7,626 bases of DNA from Ectothiorhodospiraceae bacterium (GTDB lineage Bacteria; Pseudomonadota; Gammaproteobacteria; Nitrococcales; AK92): positions 1-7,626 of the forward strand of contig JAJUFY010000098.1 in NCBI GenBank assembly GCA_029263635.1, in the 5' to 3' direction. Of the stretch, positions 5,491-7,626 are shown piece after piece; the stretch's first letter is position 1; each line of letters begins with the position of its first letter. Position numbers and translations under genes: made by a program. The notes below the pieces were generated by a model. The model was not told where the DNA came from. It worked only from the letters and a program-made list of their open reading frames with translations, and did not search any database.

Positions 5491-6261
5491 CTAGCCGCGC
5501 AGCCGCCGCGCAGGATCCTGACGGTAGAAGGCCCGCAGCTGGTCATAGACGTCCGGGTAAACCTCGTTCACCAGCCACGGCTGTTCGAAGAAGGCTTCCG
5601 ACAGCACGGCGAAGAATTCGGCCGGGTCCTCCGCCGCATAGGGGTCGATGGCGGTATCCTCGCCGGCTTCGACCTGTCGCACCAGGTCGTCGTAGGCGCT
5701 GCTGAAAGCGGCGCTCCACGCCTCCACCCGCATGTCCCGGTGCAGCGGCGGCAGGCCGTTGGGATGGCCGGTCAGCATGTCGAGCTTGTGGGCCAGCTCG
5801 TGGATGGTGACATTGAAGCCGTCCAGCTCCTGCGAGGCTTCCACTTCCTCCCAGGACAGCAGCACCGGCCCGCGCTCCCAGGCCTCGCCGACCAATTCTT
5901 CCTCGTAGTCGTGCACCACGTCGGCATCGTCGATGTGCTGCCGGCGGGCACGGAAGCCGGTCGGATACACCACCACAGCATACCAGTTGCGGTACCAGTC
6001 AAGGCCGAGGTTGAGGATGGGCAGCGCCGCCAGGCAGCCGATCCGCAGCCGCATGGCGTCGGTCAGCTCAAAGCCGCCGACCGGCTCCAGTGCCTTCTCG
6101 TGCAGGAACAGCACGGCGAGGTCGCGCAGGCGGCCGAGCTCGTCGGCGTCCATGCCGTCGAGCAGCGGCAGCGCATCCAGGGCCTGCCGCCACAACTGCG
6201 GATCGATGTGCGTGCTCGCCAGCACCCGCTGCCGGCGCTTTTCCTTCAGCCAGCCGAGCAT
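5491..6261 (-). CDS. mtfA: MtfA-type zinc-dependent peptidase (M90 family)
   Basis: The 256-residue product matches the MtfA/M90 peptidase family. The zinc motif HELAH is at 154-158 (NVTIHELAHKLDML), with His154 and His158 as ligands and Glu155 as catalytic base. A downstream segment EDPAEFFAVLSEAFFE (211-226) supplies the expected Glu ligand, probably Glu215. In Escherichia coli MtfA binds the glucose repressor Mlc and so affects the ptsG system, and it has aminopeptidase activity; in this organism the target is unknown. No signal peptide is seen, so it is cytoplasmic. The start at 6261 lies 15 bases after the prfC stop, and a G-rich stretch (GGGCGGGGG) is the only ribosome-binding candidate. 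The two genes are probably cotranscribed. Family membership is secure; the gene name is by similarity. Confidence 0.88.
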   Translation of the reverse strand: MLGWLKEKRRQRVLASTHIDPQLWRQALDALPLLDGMDADELGRLRDLAVLFLHEKALEPVGGFELTDAMRLRIGCLAALPILNLGLDWYRNWYAVVVYPTGFRARRQHIDDADVVHDYEEELVGEAWERGPVLLSWEEVEASQELDGFNVTIHELAHKLDMLTGHPNGLPPLHRDMRVEAWSAAFSSAYDDLVRQVEAGEDTAIDPYAAEDPAEFFAVLSEAFFEQPWLVNEVYPDVYDQLRAFYRQDPARRLRG

Positions 6262-6276
6262 TGCCCCCGCCCGTTG

Positions 6277-7626
6277 TCAGTGTTCGCGCGTCGAGTGGAA
6301 TTCGATGTCCGGCCAGCGTTCCATGGTCAGTTGCAGATTTACCCGCGACGGCGCCAGGTAGGTCAGGTTCCCGGCGATGTCGAACGCCAGGTTCTCCGCC
6401 GCCTTGCGCTGGAATTCCTCCAGCTTCTTTGGGTCCTTGCTGGTGACCCAGCGGGCCGTCACCACGTTCACGGGCTCGAAGATGCAATCGACGTTGTACT
6501 CGGCCTTGAGCCGGAAGGCGACCACGTCGAACTGCAGCACGCCGACGGCACCGACGATCAGATCGTTGTTGGTCAGCGGCCGCATCAGCTGCGAGGCGCC
6601 CTCCTCGCACAGCTGTTCAATACCCTTCTGCAAGGCCTTCATCCGCAAAGGATCCTTGAGCACTGCACGGCGGAACAGCTCGGGCGCGAAGTTGGGGATG
6701 CCTGTGAACTTGAGGTGCTCGCCCTGGGTGAAGGTGTCGCCGATCTGTATGGTGCCGTGGTTGTGCAGACCGATGATGTCGCCGGCGTAGGCCTCCTCCA
6801 CCTGCTCACGCTCGCTGGCCATGAAGGTGGTCGCCTGGGCGATCTTCACCTCCTTGCCGATGCGCGGTTGAAACAGCTTCATGCCTTTTGTGTATTTACC
6901 TGAGCAGACGCGCAAAAAGGCAATGCGATCACGATGTTGCGGATCCATGTTGGCCTGGATCTTGAACACGAAACCGGTGAATTTCTCTTCCTGCGGCTCG
7001 ACCTGGCGGACGGTGGCATCGCGCGGCAGCGGCGGCGGCGCATGCTCGACGAAAGCGTCCAGCAGCTCGCGCACCCCGAAGTTGTTGATGGCGGAGCCGA
7101 AGAATACCGGGGTCAGCTCGCCGCGCCGGTATGCCTCCACGTCGAAGGCATTGCTGGCGCCGCGTACCAGCTCCACTTCCTCGCGGAAATCCTGGATCTG
7201 GCTGCCGAACAGCTCGTCCAGCCGCGGGTTGTCCAGGCCCAGGATGACTTCGCCGGCCTCGACATGGTCGCCGGCCGAGGGGCTGAACAGGTGGATGCTG
7301 TCGTCGTACAGATGGAAGACGCCCTTGAAGCTCTTGCCCATGCCGATCGGCCAGGTGACCGGCGCGCAGCGGATCTTGAGCACCTCTTCCACTTCATCGA
7401 GCAGCTCCATCGGCTCGCGGCCCTCGCGGTCGAGCTTGTTGATGAAGGTCATGATGGGCGTGGCTCGCATCCGGCAGACATCCATCAGCTTGATGGTGCG
7501 CTCCTCGACGCCCTTGCCGCTGTCGATCACCATCAGCGCCGAGTCCACCGCGGTGAGGGTGCGGTAGGTGTCTTCCGAGAAATCCTCGTGACCCGGCGTG
7601 TCGAGCAGGTTGATGATGCGGCCGGC
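6277..7626 (-). CDS. prfC: Peptide chain release factor 3 (RF3), partial at the N-terminus
   Basis: RF3 is the translational GTPase that helps release RF1 or RF2 from the ribosome after termination. The frame stays open to the right window edge, so 449 C-terminal residues are visible of about 525-530, and the P-loop lies outside. The visible part opens with the G3 motif region LLDTPGHEDFSEDTYRTLTA. It continues with the G4 motif NKLD (in TFINKLDREGREPMELLDEV) and then ASNAFDVEAYRRGELTPVFFG, and has long RF3-specific stretches such as KFTGFVFKIQANMDPQHRDR, HNHGTIQIGDTFTQGE, and KFTGIPNFAPELFRR. The ending FHSTREH is the normal RF3 C-terminus, so the gene looks intact. The match to E. coli PrfC is very high along the whole length, which separates it from EF-G and other relatives. 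The mtfA-like gene follows 15 bases later. Confidence 0.97.
   Translation of the reverse strand, partial: AGRIINLLDTPGHEDFSEDTYRTLTAVDSALMVIDSGKGVEERTIKLMDVCRMRATPIMTFINKLDREGREPMELLDEVEEVLKIRCAPVTWPIGMGKSFKGVFHLYDDSIHLFSPSAGDHVEAGEVILGLDNPRLDELFGSQIQDFREEVELVRGASNAFDVEAYRRGELTPVFFGSAINNFGVRELLDAFVEHAPPPLPRDATVRQVEPQEEKFTGFVFKIQANMDPQHRDRIAFLRVCSGKYTKGMKLFQPRIGKEVKIAQATTFMASEREQVEEAYAGDIIGLHNHGTIQIGDTFTQGEHLKFTGIPNFAPELFRRAVLKDPLRMKALQKGIEQLCEEGASQLMRPLTNNDLIVGAVGVLQFDVVAFRLKAEYNVDCIFEPVNVVTARWVTSKDPKKLEEFQRKAAENLAFDIAGNLTYLAPSRVNLQLTMERWPDIEFHSTREH

Noticed and set aside
5488..6903. 471-codon + strand open frame across the mtfA-like and prfC genes
   Set aside because: It runs across two well-supported genes on the other strand and across their junction; the product is low-complexity His, Gln, Val and Arg-rich shadow sequence.

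Overview
The window looks like ordinary chromosomal DNA of a GC-rich gammaproteobacterium. The best guess is a Pseudomonas/Stutzerimonas-type or related genome. This rests on family recognition only: a MexB-like RND pump, a Rho_N-domain small protein of a kind common in pseudomonads, prfC followed by an mtfA-like gene, and GC-rich codon use. No mobile element, CRISPR array, tRNA or rRNA gene was found.

Layout from left to right. (1) 2-430, + strand: the C-terminal end of an RND multidrug efflux inner-membrane pump, cut by the window edge. (2) 482-525: a long perfect-stem hairpin between convergent genes. (3) 2361 to 539, - strand: a two-gene unit of a large sodium:solute symporter (SSS family, DUR3-like features) and a 43-aa single-helix membrane protein, a probable small transporter subunit. 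The symporter stop codon overlaps the Shine-Dalgarno of the small gene. (4) 2362-2903: a gene-free stretch of about 540 bases. It holds a candidate extended -10 promoter for the symporter, a long hairpin-rich leader, and a possible regulator palindrome. (5) 3200 to 2904, - strand: a 98-aa basic protein with a C-terminal Rho_N-like domain. (6) 3201-3482: divergent regulatory DNA with a good - strand promoter and, on the + strand, a promoter-like sequence and a textbook intrinsic terminator with no gene in front of it. This is either a small RNA or a terminator/attenuator in the leader of the next operon. (7) 3483-5473, + strand: an erythromycin-esterase-family protein followed two bases later by an alpha/beta hydrolase (dienelactone-hydrolase-like). 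(8) 7626 to 5491, - strand: prfC (peptide chain release factor 3, N-terminus outside the window) followed by an MtfA-type zinc peptidase.

The genes form separate functional units: drug efflux, solute uptake, a small nucleic-acid-type protein, a hydrolase pair of unknown substrate, and translation termination with a metallopeptidase. The least usual points are the tiny symporter partner gene, the orphan terminator at 3373-3397, and the long structured leader of the symporter. I saw no clear evidence of a wholly new defence or mobile system.
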